A DNA stretch of 7,003 nt from Sphingomonas sp. UBA1000 (GTDB lineage Bacteria > Pseudomonadota > Alphaproteobacteria > Sphingomonadales > Sphingomonadaceae): assembly GCA_002291855.1 (NCBI GenBank), contig DBAW01000050.1, positions 572 through 7,574 of the forward strand, written 5' to 3'. The position numbers and the translations under genes were made by a program. Under the pieces are notes generated by a model that had not been told where the DNA came from, did no database searches, and worked only from the letters and a program-made list of their open reading frames with translations. This document shows, one piece after another, positions 1 to 5,990 of the stretch (positions are counted from its first letter, which is position 1; every line of letters starts with the position of its first letter).

Positions 1-408
1 GCCGCGCAGATCTGGAACCACAGCTTTTACTGGCAGTGCCTCAGCCCCGAAGCGCAGGCGCCGACCGGCGTGCTCAAGGACCGGATCGAGGCGACCTTCG
101 GCTCGGTCGAGGCGCTCATCGAAAAGCTGAAGGCCGAATCGGTCGGCCATTTCGCCAGCGGCTGGGGCTGGCTGGTGCTGGAAGGTGACGAACTCAAGGT
201 CACGTCGCTGCACGATGCCGACACGCCGCTCGTCTATCCGGGCATGAAGCCGCTGCTCACCATCGATGTGTGGGAGCATGCCTATTATGTCGATTACCGC
301 AACGCCCGGCCCGATTATGTGACCGCCCTGCTCGCCAAGGCGATCAACTGGGAGTTTGTCGGCCAGAATCTCGACGGCGCGGGCGCGTCGCGCGCCGATC
401 AGGGCTGA
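1..408 (+). CDS. sodB: Iron superoxide dismutase, C-terminal part (5' end outside window)
   Basis: Converts superoxide to oxygen and hydrogen peroxide in the cytoplasm. The reading frame is open from base 1 to the TGA at 406-408, giving 135 visible residues. A full SodB has about 195-200, so roughly the first 60 are missing to the left. Seen: the WNHSFYW block (residues 5-11) with the second metal-ligand His (H7), the GWGWLV core block, and the DVWEHAYYVDYRNARPDY signature with ligands D89 and H93. The second-sphere Gln sits four residues before H7 (Q3, AAQIWNH), and the later position is Ala (HDADTP rather than NQDSP). In this family that pattern marks the Fe type, not the Mn type. No signal peptide can be judged. 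The gene converges on ispZ and ends at a strong hairpin terminator. The fold is certain; Fe preference is inferred from the Gln position. Confidence 0.96.
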   Translation, partial: AAQIWNHSFYWQCLSPEAQAPTGVLKDRIEATFGSVEALIEKLKAESVGHFASGWGWLVLEGDELKVTSLHDADTPLVYPGMKPLLTIDVWEHAYYVDYRNARPDYVTALLAKAINWEFVGQNLDGAGASRADQG

Positions 409-412
409 TCGC

Positions 413-436
413 CCGGCCCCGGCCCGTCGGGGCCGG
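413..436 (+). repeat. GC hairpin just after sodB stop
   Basis: CCGGCCCC at 413-420 pairs with GGGGCCGG at 429-436 around an 8-base loop. It begins 5 bases after the sodB stop and precedes the T-tailed terminator at 447-483. It has no T run of its own, so it is more likely an mRNA 3'-end stabiliser or a pause element than an independent terminator. Confidence 0.45.
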
Positions 437-446
437 AGCGCGGAAC

Positions 447-483
447 AAAGGGGGCGGCGGCCAGATGGTCGCCGCCCCTTTTT
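447..483 (+). terminator. Intrinsic terminator of sodB, between convergent genes
   Basis: A stem of 451-462 with 467-478 (12 pairs, one of them G-U) closes on the tetraloop AGAT. It is extended outward by a G-U pair and AAA/TTT pairs (447-450 with 479-482) and followed by a T run at 479-483. This is the classic layout of a Rho-independent terminator for rightward transcription. The AAA at 447-449 gives only a short T run on the minus strand, so it may also act weakly on leftward ispZ transcripts, whose stop is just 9 bases from the T run. Confidence 0.85.
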
Positions 484-491
484 CGTGGAGT

Positions 492-1130
492 TTACTGCTC
501 GGGCGGCAGCGGCGTCTTGCGCGCGTCCTGCAGGCCGTGGCGCAACAGCATCGGGATGTTGGCGATGGCGAACACCATCGTCAGCGGCACCGCGCCCCAC
601 AGCTTGAACGCCACCCAGAAATCCCAGCTCTGCGTGCGCCACACCGCCTCGTTGAGCGCGGCCATCAGCAGGAAGAAGCCGGTCCAGTTGACGGTCAGCT
701 TGCGCCACCCGGCATCGTTCAGCCCCGGATAGCTCGCTTCAAGCAGCATCCGGAGCAGTGGCCGGCCCGAGGCGAGGCCATAACCCAGGATCACCGCGAA
801 CATCAGATAGACGATGGTCGGCTTCATCTTGATGAAGGTGTCGTCGCGGAACCAGAGCGTCAGCCCGCCGAAGAACAGCACCAGCCCGCCCGAAATCCAC
901 AGCATCGGCGAAATGCGCCCGGCCTTGACGCGCGACACGATCATCGCCGCCGCGACCGCGATCATGAACGCCGTCGTCGCCGCCAGCACCTTCATCAGCT
1001 TGGGACCGGAGGCGAGGCTGTTGGCCGCGAAGAACACCAGCAGCGGCCCGAAATCGACCGCCATGCGCAGCCCGGGCGATAGTTCGCGCGGCGTGCCCGA
1101 TGGGGCCGGGGCAGGGGTTTCGCTGGTCAT
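492..1130 (-). CDS. ispZ: Inner-membrane septation protein IspZ/YciB
   Basis: 212-residue integral membrane protein of the IspZ/YciB family (septation protein A). The family is linked to cell-envelope synthesis and normal septation; its biochemical activity is not established. Seen: a Pro/Ala-rich N-terminal tail (about 1-20), then the family block DFGPLLVFF (26-34). Hydrophobic segments lie near 24-40, 45-66, 75-93, 103-120, 148-165 and 172-193, with family blocks WFRDDTFIKMKPTIVY (93-108), NWTGFF, NEAVWR (160-165) and WVAFKLWGAVPLT (172-184). The C-terminal tail is polar. The start at 1130 is supported by GGAGG four bases upstream and by the ATGA overlap with the ftsY stop. It is the last gene of the dapF–mtaB–ftsY–ispZ cluster and is likely translationally coupled to ftsY. 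Family is secure; exact topology (five or six segments) is a reading by eye. Confidence 0.94.
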   Translation of the reverse strand: MTSETPAPAPSGTPRELSPGLRMAVDFGPLLVFFAANSLASGPKLMKVLAATTAFMIAVAAAMIVSRVKAGRISPMLWISGGLVLFFGGLTLWFRDDTFIKMKPTIVYLMFAVILGYGLASGRPLLRMLLEASYPGLNDAGWRKLTVNWTGFFLLMAALNEAVWRTQSWDFWVAFKLWGAVPLTMVFAIANIPMLLRHGLQDARKTPLPPEQ

Positions 1131-2056
1131 TCGTCCTCCAGTCCGGCGATCATCCGCGCCACTTCGCGCGCGTCGAACGGGCGCAGATCGTCCATGCCCT
1201 CGCCGACGCCGATGGCATGGATCGGCAGGCCGAACCGCTCCGCCGCTGCCACCAGCACGCCGCCGCGCGCGGTGCCGTCAAGCTTGGTCATCACCAACCC
1301 GGTGACGCCCGCCACATCCTTGAACACCTCGATCTGCGCCAGCGCGTTCTGGCCGGTGGTCGCATCGAGGACGAGGATCACATTGTGCGGCGCGGCCGGG
1401 TTGAGCCGGCCGAGCACGCGGCGGATCTTGGCCAGCTCGTCCATCAGCTCGCGCTTGTTCTGCAGCCGCCCGGCGGTGTCGACGATCAGCGCGTCGATGC
1501 CCGTGCCCGTCGCCTGCTTGACCGCGTCCCACACGATCCCGGCCGGATCGCCGCCTTCGGGGCCGGCGAGGATCGGCACCCCGATCCGTTCGGCCCAGAT
1601 GCGCAGCTGCGCGATCGCGGCGGCGCGGAACGTGTCGCCCGCCGCCAGCATCACGCCATAATCCTGTTCCTGGAACCGGCGCGCGAGCTTGGCGATGGTC
1701 GTCGTCTTGCCCGAGCCGTTGACGCCGATCACCAGGATCACCTGCGGGCGCGGAAAGGCGTCGATGTCGAGCGGGCGGGCGACCGGGGCCAGCACCTTTT
1801 CGATCTCGTCGGCGACGATTTCCTTGACCGCGCGCGCATCCAGCCCTCGTTCGAACCGGCCCTCGGCCAGCCGGTTGCGGATGCGCTGCGCCATCGCCGG
1901 GCCGAGATCGGAGGCGATCAGTGCATCCTCGATCTCGTCAAGCGTCGCCTTGTCGAGCGCGGCGCGCGTGAACAGGCCGGTCAGATTGTCGCTCAGCCGG
2001 TCCGATGTCCGGCGGAACCCGCCCAGCAGCCGGTCGCGCCAGCTTCCCTCGCTCAT
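1127..2056 (-). CDS. ftsY: Signal recognition particle receptor FtsY
   Basis: SRP-receptor GTPase that docks ribosome–SRP complexes at the inner membrane for co-translational insertion. 309 residues. Seen: a helical N domain (about 1-95), then the G domain with P-loop GVNGSGKT (111-118), DTFRAAA (141-147), DTAGR (193-197), TKLDGTARGG (257-266) and the closing GVGEGMDDLRPF (283-294). The long acidic A domain of E. coli FtsY is absent. The protein is essentially the NG core with a short basic, amphipathic-looking N-terminus (residues 5-20) that could serve as the membrane-targeting sequence. The frame stays open upstream to 2371, but that extension is antisense-like coding inside mtaB. The ATG at 2056 has AGGGGGG six bases upstream and overlaps the mtaB stop by four bases (ATGA), so I choose it. 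The gene's own stop overlaps the ispZ start in the same way. Confidence 0.97.
   Translation of the reverse strand: MSEGSWRDRLLGGFRRTSDRLSDNLTGLFTRAALDKATLDEIEDALIASDLGPAMAQRIRNRLAEGRFERGLDARAVKEIVADEIEKVLAPVARPLDIDAFPRPQVILVIGVNGSGKTTTIAKLARRFQEQDYGVMLAAGDTFRAAAIAQLRIWAERIGVPILAGPEGGDPAGIVWDAVKQATGTGIDALIVDTAGRLQNKRELMDELAKIRRVLGRLNPAAPHNVILVLDATTGQNALAQIEVFKDVAGVTGLVMTKLDGTARGGVLVAAAERFGLPIHAIGVGEGMDDLRPFDAREVARMIAGLEDE
1135..1139 (-). promoter_or_regulatory. Ribosome binding site of ispZ
   Basis: On the minus strand GGAGG lies four bases (ACGA) before the ispZ ATG, inside the last codons of ftsY. Together with the 4-base ATGA stop/start overlap it fixes the ispZ start and suggests translational coupling. 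Confidence 0.7.
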
Positions 2057-3279
2057 GCCAAACCCCCCTGAAGCGTGTCGCCCTGCCGCTGCGTGATCCG
2101 CACATCGACGATGCTGCCGGGCGGCTGCGCCCGGTCGAGCGCGATGCGCGCAAAGCCCGGCGCATGGCCGCTCAGCCCGTCCAGCTCGACCAGCATCTGC
2201 TGGGTCGTGCCGACCAAAGTGTCGAGATAGCGGGCCAGCCGGTCGCCACAGGCGGCGCGCAGCCGGGCCGCGCGCGCGCGGACGATTGCCGGATCGACCT
2301 GAGGCATGCGCGCGGCGGGCGTTCCCCGGCGCGGCGAAAACGGAAAGATGTGACCGAACACGATGTCGCATTCGTCGAGGATTTTGAGGCTGTTGGCAAA
2401 TGCCGCCTCGCTCTCGGTCGGAAAGCCGGCGATCAGGTCCGCGCCGATGGCGATGTCGGGCCGGGCGGCCTTGACCTGTTCGACCAGCCGGATCGCATCG
2501 GCGCGCAGATGGCGGCGCTTCATCCGCTTGAGGATCAGATCGTCACCGGCCTGAAGCGACAGGTGCAGATGCGGCATCAGCCGGGGTTCGTGACAGATCA
2601 GCTCGATCAGCCGCGCATCGATTTCGACCGGGTCGAGCGACGACAGGCGAATGCGCGGCAGATCGGGAACATGCCTGAGCAGCCGTTCGACCAGCAGCCC
2701 CAGCCCGTCGCCGGGCAGATCGCCATAGCTGGTGACGTCGACGCCGGTGAGCACGATCTCGCGGTGGCCGGCATCGACCAGTTCCCGCGCGCGCGCGATC
2801 ACCGCGCCCGCCGGTTCGGACCGGCTCGGCCCCCGGCCATAGGGGATGATGCAGAAAGTGCAGCGATGGTCGCAGCCATTCTGCACCGGCAGAAAGGCAC
2901 GGGCATGGCGCGGGGCTGGCGGGCGCGGGGCGGGCGGCGCGGTTGGCTCGGCGGTAGGCGGGACGGGGGCGGCGGGTGCCGGCACCAGCCCGGCAAAGGC
3001 CGCCGGATCGAGCTTGGCGGCATTGGGCACCAGCGCATCGACCTCGGCCATGCCCAGCAGCATGTCGCGCTCGGTCTCGGCCGCGCAGCCGGTGACGAGG
3101 ATGCGCGCATCGGGCCGGTCGCGCCGCGCCCGCCGCACCGCGCGCCGCGTTTCGCGCACCGCCGCCTCGGTGACGGCGCAGCTGTTGATGACGACGACGT
3201 CACTGCGCGCGCCGAGCATCGCACCGATGGCGGCGCTTTCGGCGATGTTCAGCCGGCAGCCGAGCGAAATCACGGTCAT
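2053..3279 (-). CDS. mtaB: tRNA (N6-threonylcarbamoyladenosine(37)-C2)-methylthiotransferase MtaB
   Basis: Radical-SAM enzyme that adds a methylthio group to t6A37 (giving ms2t6A) in tRNAs reading A-starting codons, improving decoding. 408 residues. Seen: an N-terminal methylthiotransferase domain with its three cluster cysteines at C8 (SLGCRLN), C34 (NSCAVTEAA) and C65 (VTGCAAE). A Pro/Ala-rich linker follows (about 97-127). The radical-SAM CxxxCxxC is C136, C140, C143 (GCDHRCTFCIIPYGRGPSRS), with the later blocks LTGVDVTSYG, HLSLQAGDD, IGADLIAGFPTE and FPFSPRRGTPAA. A short C-terminal TRAM-like part (about 360-400) is last. GCRLN and the NSCAVTE block favour MtaB over MiaB or RimO. The frame is open to 3348, but the ATG at 3279 has GGAGGG six bases upstream and begins directly with the family N-terminus TVISLGCRLN. 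The stop overlaps the ftsY start by four bases. Confidence 0.95.
   Translation of the reverse strand: MTVISLGCRLNIAESAAIGAMLGARSDVVVINSCAVTEAAVRETRRAVRRARRDRPDARILVTGCAAETERDMLLGMAEVDALVPNAAKLDPAAFAGLVPAPAAPVPPTAEPTAPPAPRPPAPRHARAFLPVQNGCDHRCTFCIIPYGRGPSRSEPAGAVIARARELVDAGHREIVLTGVDVTSYGDLPGDGLGLLVERLLRHVPDLPRIRLSSLDPVEIDARLIELICHEPRLMPHLHLSLQAGDDLILKRMKRRHLRADAIRLVEQVKAARPDIAIGADLIAGFPTESEAAFANSLKILDECDIVFGHIFPFSPRRGTPAARMPQVDPAIVRARAARLRAACGDRLARYLDTLVGTTQQMLVELDGLSGHAPGFARIALDRAQPPGSIVDVRITQRQGDTLQGGLA
2063..2069 (-). promoter_or_regulatory. Ribosome binding site of ftsY
   Basis: AGGGGGG on the minus strand, six bases before the ATG at 2056 and within the 3' end of mtaB. It decides between this start and upstream in-frame candidates that would run deep into mtaB. 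Confidence 0.6.
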
Positions 3280-3285
3280 GCCCGG

Positions 3286-3291
3286 CCCTCC
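3286..3291 (-). promoter_or_regulatory. Ribosome binding site of mtaB
   Basis: GGAGGG on the minus strand, six bases before the ATG at 3279 and within the 28-base gap after the dapF stop. It supports this start over the in-frame ATG at 3348, which would overlap dapF and add 23 Arg/Pro-rich residues not typical of the family. Confidence 0.7.
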
Positions 3292-3307
3292 GGGCGGATG
3301 GCGGCGA

Positions 3308-4111
3308 TCACCCGAACGCCTCCCAATCGGCTTCGCCGGCAAAGACATGGGTGGCGGGGCCGGTCATGCGGATGGTGCCGCCGGGCGTCCAGTCGATCAC
3401 CAGCGGCCCGCCGGGCAGGCTCACCTCGACCGGGCCGGACACCAGCCCCTGGCGGATCGCCGCCACCGCGGTCGCGCACGCGCCGGTGCCGCAGGCGCTG
3501 GTCAGCCCGGCACCGCGTTCCCAGACGCTGAGGCGCAGCGCCGACGGGCCGGTCACTTCGGCCACATTCACATTGATGCGGCGGGGGAAGACCGGGTCGG
3601 TTTCGATCACCGGGCCGATCCGGTCGAGCGGCACGGCGGCGAGATCGGCGACGAAAAACACGATATGCGGATTGCCGACACTGACCGCATGGCCGCCCGC
3701 CAGCCCGTCCCAGCCAAGCGGCAGCGGCGCGGTGTCGAGCGGATAGGCAAGCGGGATCGCATCCCAGTCGAACCGGGGCGCGCCCATGTCGATGGTGATG
3801 CCGCCGCCATCCCGTTCGGCGACGACCGGCCCGCCCGCCGTGTCGATCCGCGTCGCCCCGGTCAGCGCGGCGACGCAGCGCAGCGCATTGCCGCATTGTT
3901 CGACCTCGCTGCCATCGGCGTTCCAGATCCGCATCCGCAGATCGGCCGTGTCCGACGCCTCGATCAGGATCAGCTGGTCACAGCCAATGCCCCGGTGCCG
4001 GTCGGCGAGCGCACGCGCCCGCGCCGCGTCGAGCGCGACCGGCTGGCGGCGGGCATCGACGATGACAAAGTCGTTGCCGAGGCCGTGCATCTTGTCGAAG
4101 GCAAAGCGCAT
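3308..4111 (-). CDS. dapF: Diaminopimelate epimerase
   Basis: PLP-independent epimerase converting LL- to meso-diaminopimelate, the last step before lysine and the peptidoglycan cross-link precursor; cytoplasmic. 267 residues, a normal family length. Seen: the N-terminal substrate block MHGLGNDFV (8-16), the first catalytic cysteine C73 in EQCGNALRC, substrate-contact NPH (147-149), the ERGAG block (198-202) and the second catalytic cysteine C207 in SACGTGACA. Both halves of the pseudo-symmetric two-domain fold are therefore intact. The ATG at 4111 places seven residues before MHG, as is usual, but only a weak Shine-Dalgarno is visible ahead of it (a CTCCC tract, no purine-rich core). It is the promoter-proximal gene of the mtaB–ftsY–ispZ cluster, with 28 bases to mtaB. 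Its leader contains repeats and a long palindrome. Confidence 0.97.
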   Translation of the reverse strand: MRFAFDKMHGLGNDFVIVDARRQPVALDAARARALADRHRGIGCDQLILIEASDTADLRMRIWNADGSEVEQCGNALRCVAALTGATRIDTAGGPVVAERDGGGITIDMGAPRFDWDAIPLAYPLDTAPLPLGWDGLAGGHAVSVGNPHIVFFVADLAAVPLDRIGPVIETDPVFPRRINVNVAEVTGPSALRLSVWERGAGLTSACGTGACATAVAAIRQGLVSGPVEVSLPGGPLVIDWTPGGTIRMTGPATHVFAGEADWEAFG

Positions 4112-4148
4112 GGGAGCGGCGACTTAAGCAGCGCGGGCCGCCAAGTCC

Positions 4149-4187
4149 ACTCCCGGCGATGGTTGGTCGCGGTGCGGTACCGGGAGT
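4149..4187. repeat. 8-base inverted repeat in the dapF leader
   Basis: ACTCCCGG (4149-4156) and CCGGGAGT (4180-4187) form perfect 8-base arms around a 23-base spacer, 38 bases upstream of the dapF start. The right arm lies next to a KpnI-like GGTACC. It could be an operator or a leader hairpin, or chance in GC-rich sequence. Read rightward, a TTTT follows the right arm, but no rightward gene would need a terminator here. Confidence 0.3.
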
Positions 4188-4194
4188 TTTCGTC

Positions 4195-4233
4195 GTCGCG
4201 GCACCAGGAGGTTGTTTGTTGTCGCGGCACCAG
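4195..4233. repeat. 13-base direct repeats flanking the palindrome
   Basis: GTCGCGGCACCAG occurs exactly at 4195-4207 and again at 4221-4233, 26 bases apart. A diverged third start, GTCGCGG followed by TGCGGTACC, lies at 4166. The second copy runs into the left arm of the long palindrome, so the repeats share the arm's outer tip. They may be relics of repeated insertion or slippage at the element's edge. Confidence 0.6.
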
Positions 4234-4305
4234 CCCGCTCCCCCACCCGGCCACCCAACGGCAGTATCATATGGGAGGCCGGGTGGGGGAGCGGGCTGGT
4301 GCCGC
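4224..4305. repeat. Long intergenic palindrome, REP/MITE-like element
   Basis: Left arm 4224-4252 and right arm 4277-4305 are perfect 29-base inverted copies. They begin GCGGCACCAG and carry a C-rich centre ending ACCCGGCC on the plus strand. After one mismatch the stem gains a further CCCA/TGGG pairing, leaving an AT-richer loop around 4258-4271. It sits between the co-directional GGDEF–EAL gene and dapF. No T run follows either arm, so it is not a standard intrinsic terminator, though the hairpin could stop exonucleases or polymerase. Its form matches the small palindromic repeats scattered between genes in many GC-rich proteobacteria. That it is multicopy is inference. Confidence 0.8.
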
Positions 4306-4308
4306 CAC

Positions 4309-4324
4309 CGCGCCGTGAGGCGCG
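4309..4324 (-). repeat. Small hairpin 3' of the GGDEF–EAL gene
   Basis: CGCGCC (4309-4314) pairs with GGCGCG (4319-4324) around GTGA. It lies 10 bases beyond the GGDEF–EAL stop on the minus strand. No T run follows on the minus strand, so it is at best a weak 3'-end structure next to the long palindrome. Confidence 0.3.
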
Positions 4325-4334
4325 CAAAGACTCC

Positions 4335-5990
4335 TCAGGCGCTCAGCCGGTCGACCGGGGGCAAAGCAGGGGCGTCGTCTCCGCCAGCGGCGCGGCGCGG
4401 GGCTTCGCCGCGCAGCGCCGGGAGCAGATTCTGCTCGGCAAGCAGCGCGCGCACCTGGCCGACATCCATCGGCTTGCCGAACACCCAGCCCTGCGCCTTG
4501 TGGCAGCCAAGCTCGCGCATGTGGCGTTCGATGGCCGGCGTCTCGACGCCCTCGGCCGTCACCGGCAGGCCCAGGCTGTCGCTCAGCCGGGTGATCGCGT
4601 TGACGATCGCGGCGCTTTCGCTGCTGCTGCCGATCGAGGTGACGAAGCTGCGGTCGATCTTGATCCGGTCGAACGGCAGCGCGCGCAGATGCGACAGCGA
4701 CGAATAGCCGGTGCCGAAATCATCGAGTGCGATGCGCACCCCCTGATTCTTCAGGCTGCCGATGATCGACTGGGCGACACCCAGATTTTCAAACAGCGCG
4801 CTTTCGGTGATCTCCACCTCCAGCCGGCTGGCGGGAAAGCCGGTTTCGACGAGCAGCTTGACGATCTTCTGCGCCAGCCAGGGGTCTTTGAGCTGGCTGG
4901 GCGCGATGTTGACCGACAGGGTCAGCGAGGGGTCCCAGCTTTTCGCTTCCTCAAACGCCTGGCGCATCACCGACATCGACAGGTCGGCGATCAGCCCGGT
5001 TTCCTCGGCAATCGGGATGAAGATGTCGGGCGGCACGATGCCCCGGCTCGGGTGCCGCCAGCGCGCGAGCATTTCAAAGCCGTGCAGCTGGCCGGTCGCC
5101 AGATCGATCTGCTGTTCGTAGAACGGCACGAACTGGCCGAGCGGAATGCCCTCGCGCATCCCGATTTCGAGCGCGTTGCGCGTCGACAGCTCGCGCTCCA
5201 TCGAGGCGTCGAACCAGCTGAACCGGTGCCGCCCGGCATTTTTCGATGCATACATGGCGATATCGGCGCGGCGCATCAGCGCATCGACGGTGTCGGCCTG
5301 ATCCTCGATCACCGCCAGCCCGATCGACGCGCCGACATGGACGGCGGCCCCGCCCGTGTCCATCCGCCCGCCAAGCCGGGCGAGCAGCTGATCGGCAAAT
5401 GCCTCGGCCAGATCGGTCTGGCCGGCGGGTACCGTCATCAGCACGGCAAACTCGTCACCGCCCAGCCGCGCGGCACGCGCATCGGGTGGCAGCTGCGCAT
5501 CGATGATCCGCGCGACAAAGGTCAGCGCGGCATCGCCGATGGCATGGCCGTTCACGTCATTGACGGTCTTGAAATGATCGAGATCGAGGATCAGCAGCAC
5601 CGCCGTCTGGCCGTGGCGGCGGGCGCGGTCGATCATCTGCGCGGCCGCCCCGAGAAAGGCGACGCGGTTGTTGAGCCCGGTCAGCGGGTCCTGCGAGGCG
5701 AGCGCCTGCACCCGCGCCTCGGCAATGGCGCGTTCGCGCACCTCGCGGCGCAGATCGGCATAGCGCCGCCAGCCGAACAGCAGCAGCGCGATGTTGAGGA
5801 TAAGCGCGGTCGCCAGCACCTGATCCGATCCGCCGCGGCCAAGCACATTGACCGCCTCAGACAGCACCGGGCCGCTTAAACCGACGAGCATGATCGCGGC
5901 GGCAACCGTTACCCCGCCGGCAAGCAGATCGCGGCGGGCGGTGCCCAGCGCATCCATCCGCCCAACTTCCTCAAACGCCTCGTCGCGCAT
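4335..5990 (-). CDS. Membrane-anchored GGDEF–EAL cyclic-di-GMP enzyme
   Basis: Bifunctional-type c-di-GMP signalling protein, 551 residues. Order: a short polar N-terminus, two hydrophobic segments (about 23-45 and 58-75), a charged helical linker (76-98), the GGDEF domain (about 99-265) and the EAL domain (about 270-515). A Pro/Ala/Asp-rich tail ends it. GGDEF (177-181) is intact, so cyclase activity is possible. The usual RxxD inhibitory site is replaced by PPDA. The EAL signature reads EML (E306). The other phosphodiesterase residues are present: N361, E393, D423 and D424 (DDFGTGYSSL), K444, E480 (AEGVET) and Q500. Phosphodiesterase activity is therefore likely; the net sign is unknown. 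No PAS, GAF or large periplasmic sensor is present; the stretch between the two membrane segments is only about 12 residues. The start is uncertain: the ATG at 5990 has no clear Shine-Dalgarno, while the in-frame ATG at 5957 (residue 12) has GAGGA about 10 bases ahead. Confidence 0.95.
   Translation of the reverse strand: MRDEAFEEVGRMDALGTARRDLLAGGVTVAAAIMLVGLSGPVLSEAVNVLGRGGSDQVLATALILNIALLLFGWRRYADLRREVRERAIAEARVQALASQDPLTGLNNRVAFLGAAAQMIDRARRHGQTAVLLILDLDHFKTVNDVNGHAIGDAALTFVARIIDAQLPPDARAARLGGDEFAVLMTVPAGQTDLAEAFADQLLARLGGRMDTGGAAVHVGASIGLAVIEDQADTVDALMRRADIAMYASKNAGRHRFSWFDASMERELSTRNALEIGMREGIPLGQFVPFYEQQIDLATGQLHGFEMLARWRHPSRGIVPPDIFIPIAEETGLIADLSMSVMRQAFEEAKSWDPSLTLSVNIAPSQLKDPWLAQKIVKLLVETGFPASRLEVEITESALFENLGVAQSIIGSLKNQGVRIALDDFGTGYSSLSHLRALPFDRIKIDRSFVTSIGSSSESAAIVNAITRLSDSLGLPVTAEGVETPAIERHMRELGCHKAQGWVFGKPMDVGQVRALLAEQNLLPALRGEAPRRAAGGDDAPALPPVDRLSA

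Larger units (their letters stand above)
492..4111 (-). other. Probable operon dapF–mtaB–ftsY–ispZ
   Basis: Four minus-strand genes are separated by +28, -4 and -4 bases, each of the last three with a good Shine-Dalgarno. No hairpin terminator is seen between them. The same gene order is common in Alphaproteobacteria (known from memory of the group, not searched). Transcription most likely starts in the 4112-4334 spacer or reads through from the upstream GGDEF–EAL gene. I cannot point to convincing -35/-10 boxes. Confidence 0.75.

Noticed and set aside
3280..3348. Extended N-terminus for mtaB from the ATG at 3348
   Set aside because: It would overlap dapF and add Arg/Pro-rich residues not seen in the family. 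The ATG at 3279 has a good ribosome site and the canonical N-terminus.
2005..3531. Plus-strand open frame (508 codons) opposite mtaB
   Set aside because: Arg/Asp/His-rich shadow translation of the complementary strand; no motif, no ribosome site.
4224..4305. Palindrome as a standard Rho-independent terminator of the GGDEF–EAL gene
   Set aside because: No T run follows the stem on either strand, and the 24-base centre plus 29-base arms are much larger than a usual terminator.
2846..4318. Long plus-strand open frame (490 codons) antisense to dapF and mtaB
   Set aside because: Its translation is Arg/Gly/Ala-rich low complexity with no family motif, and it lies opposite two well-supported genes. 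Long antisense frames are expected in DNA this GC-rich.
4112..4334. Small peptide frames through the palindrome (translations rich in PLPHPA and GGRVGERAG)
   Set aside because: These are the typical translations of intergenic palindromic repeats, present on both strands because of the symmetry, and there is no supported start.
4212..5879. Plus-strand open frame (555 codons) starting after an AGGAGG and running antisense to the GGDEF–EAL gene
   Set aside because: The AGGAGG touches the TTG start with no spacer, the product has no recognisable domain, and its first part simply translates the palindrome. It is a shadow frame.
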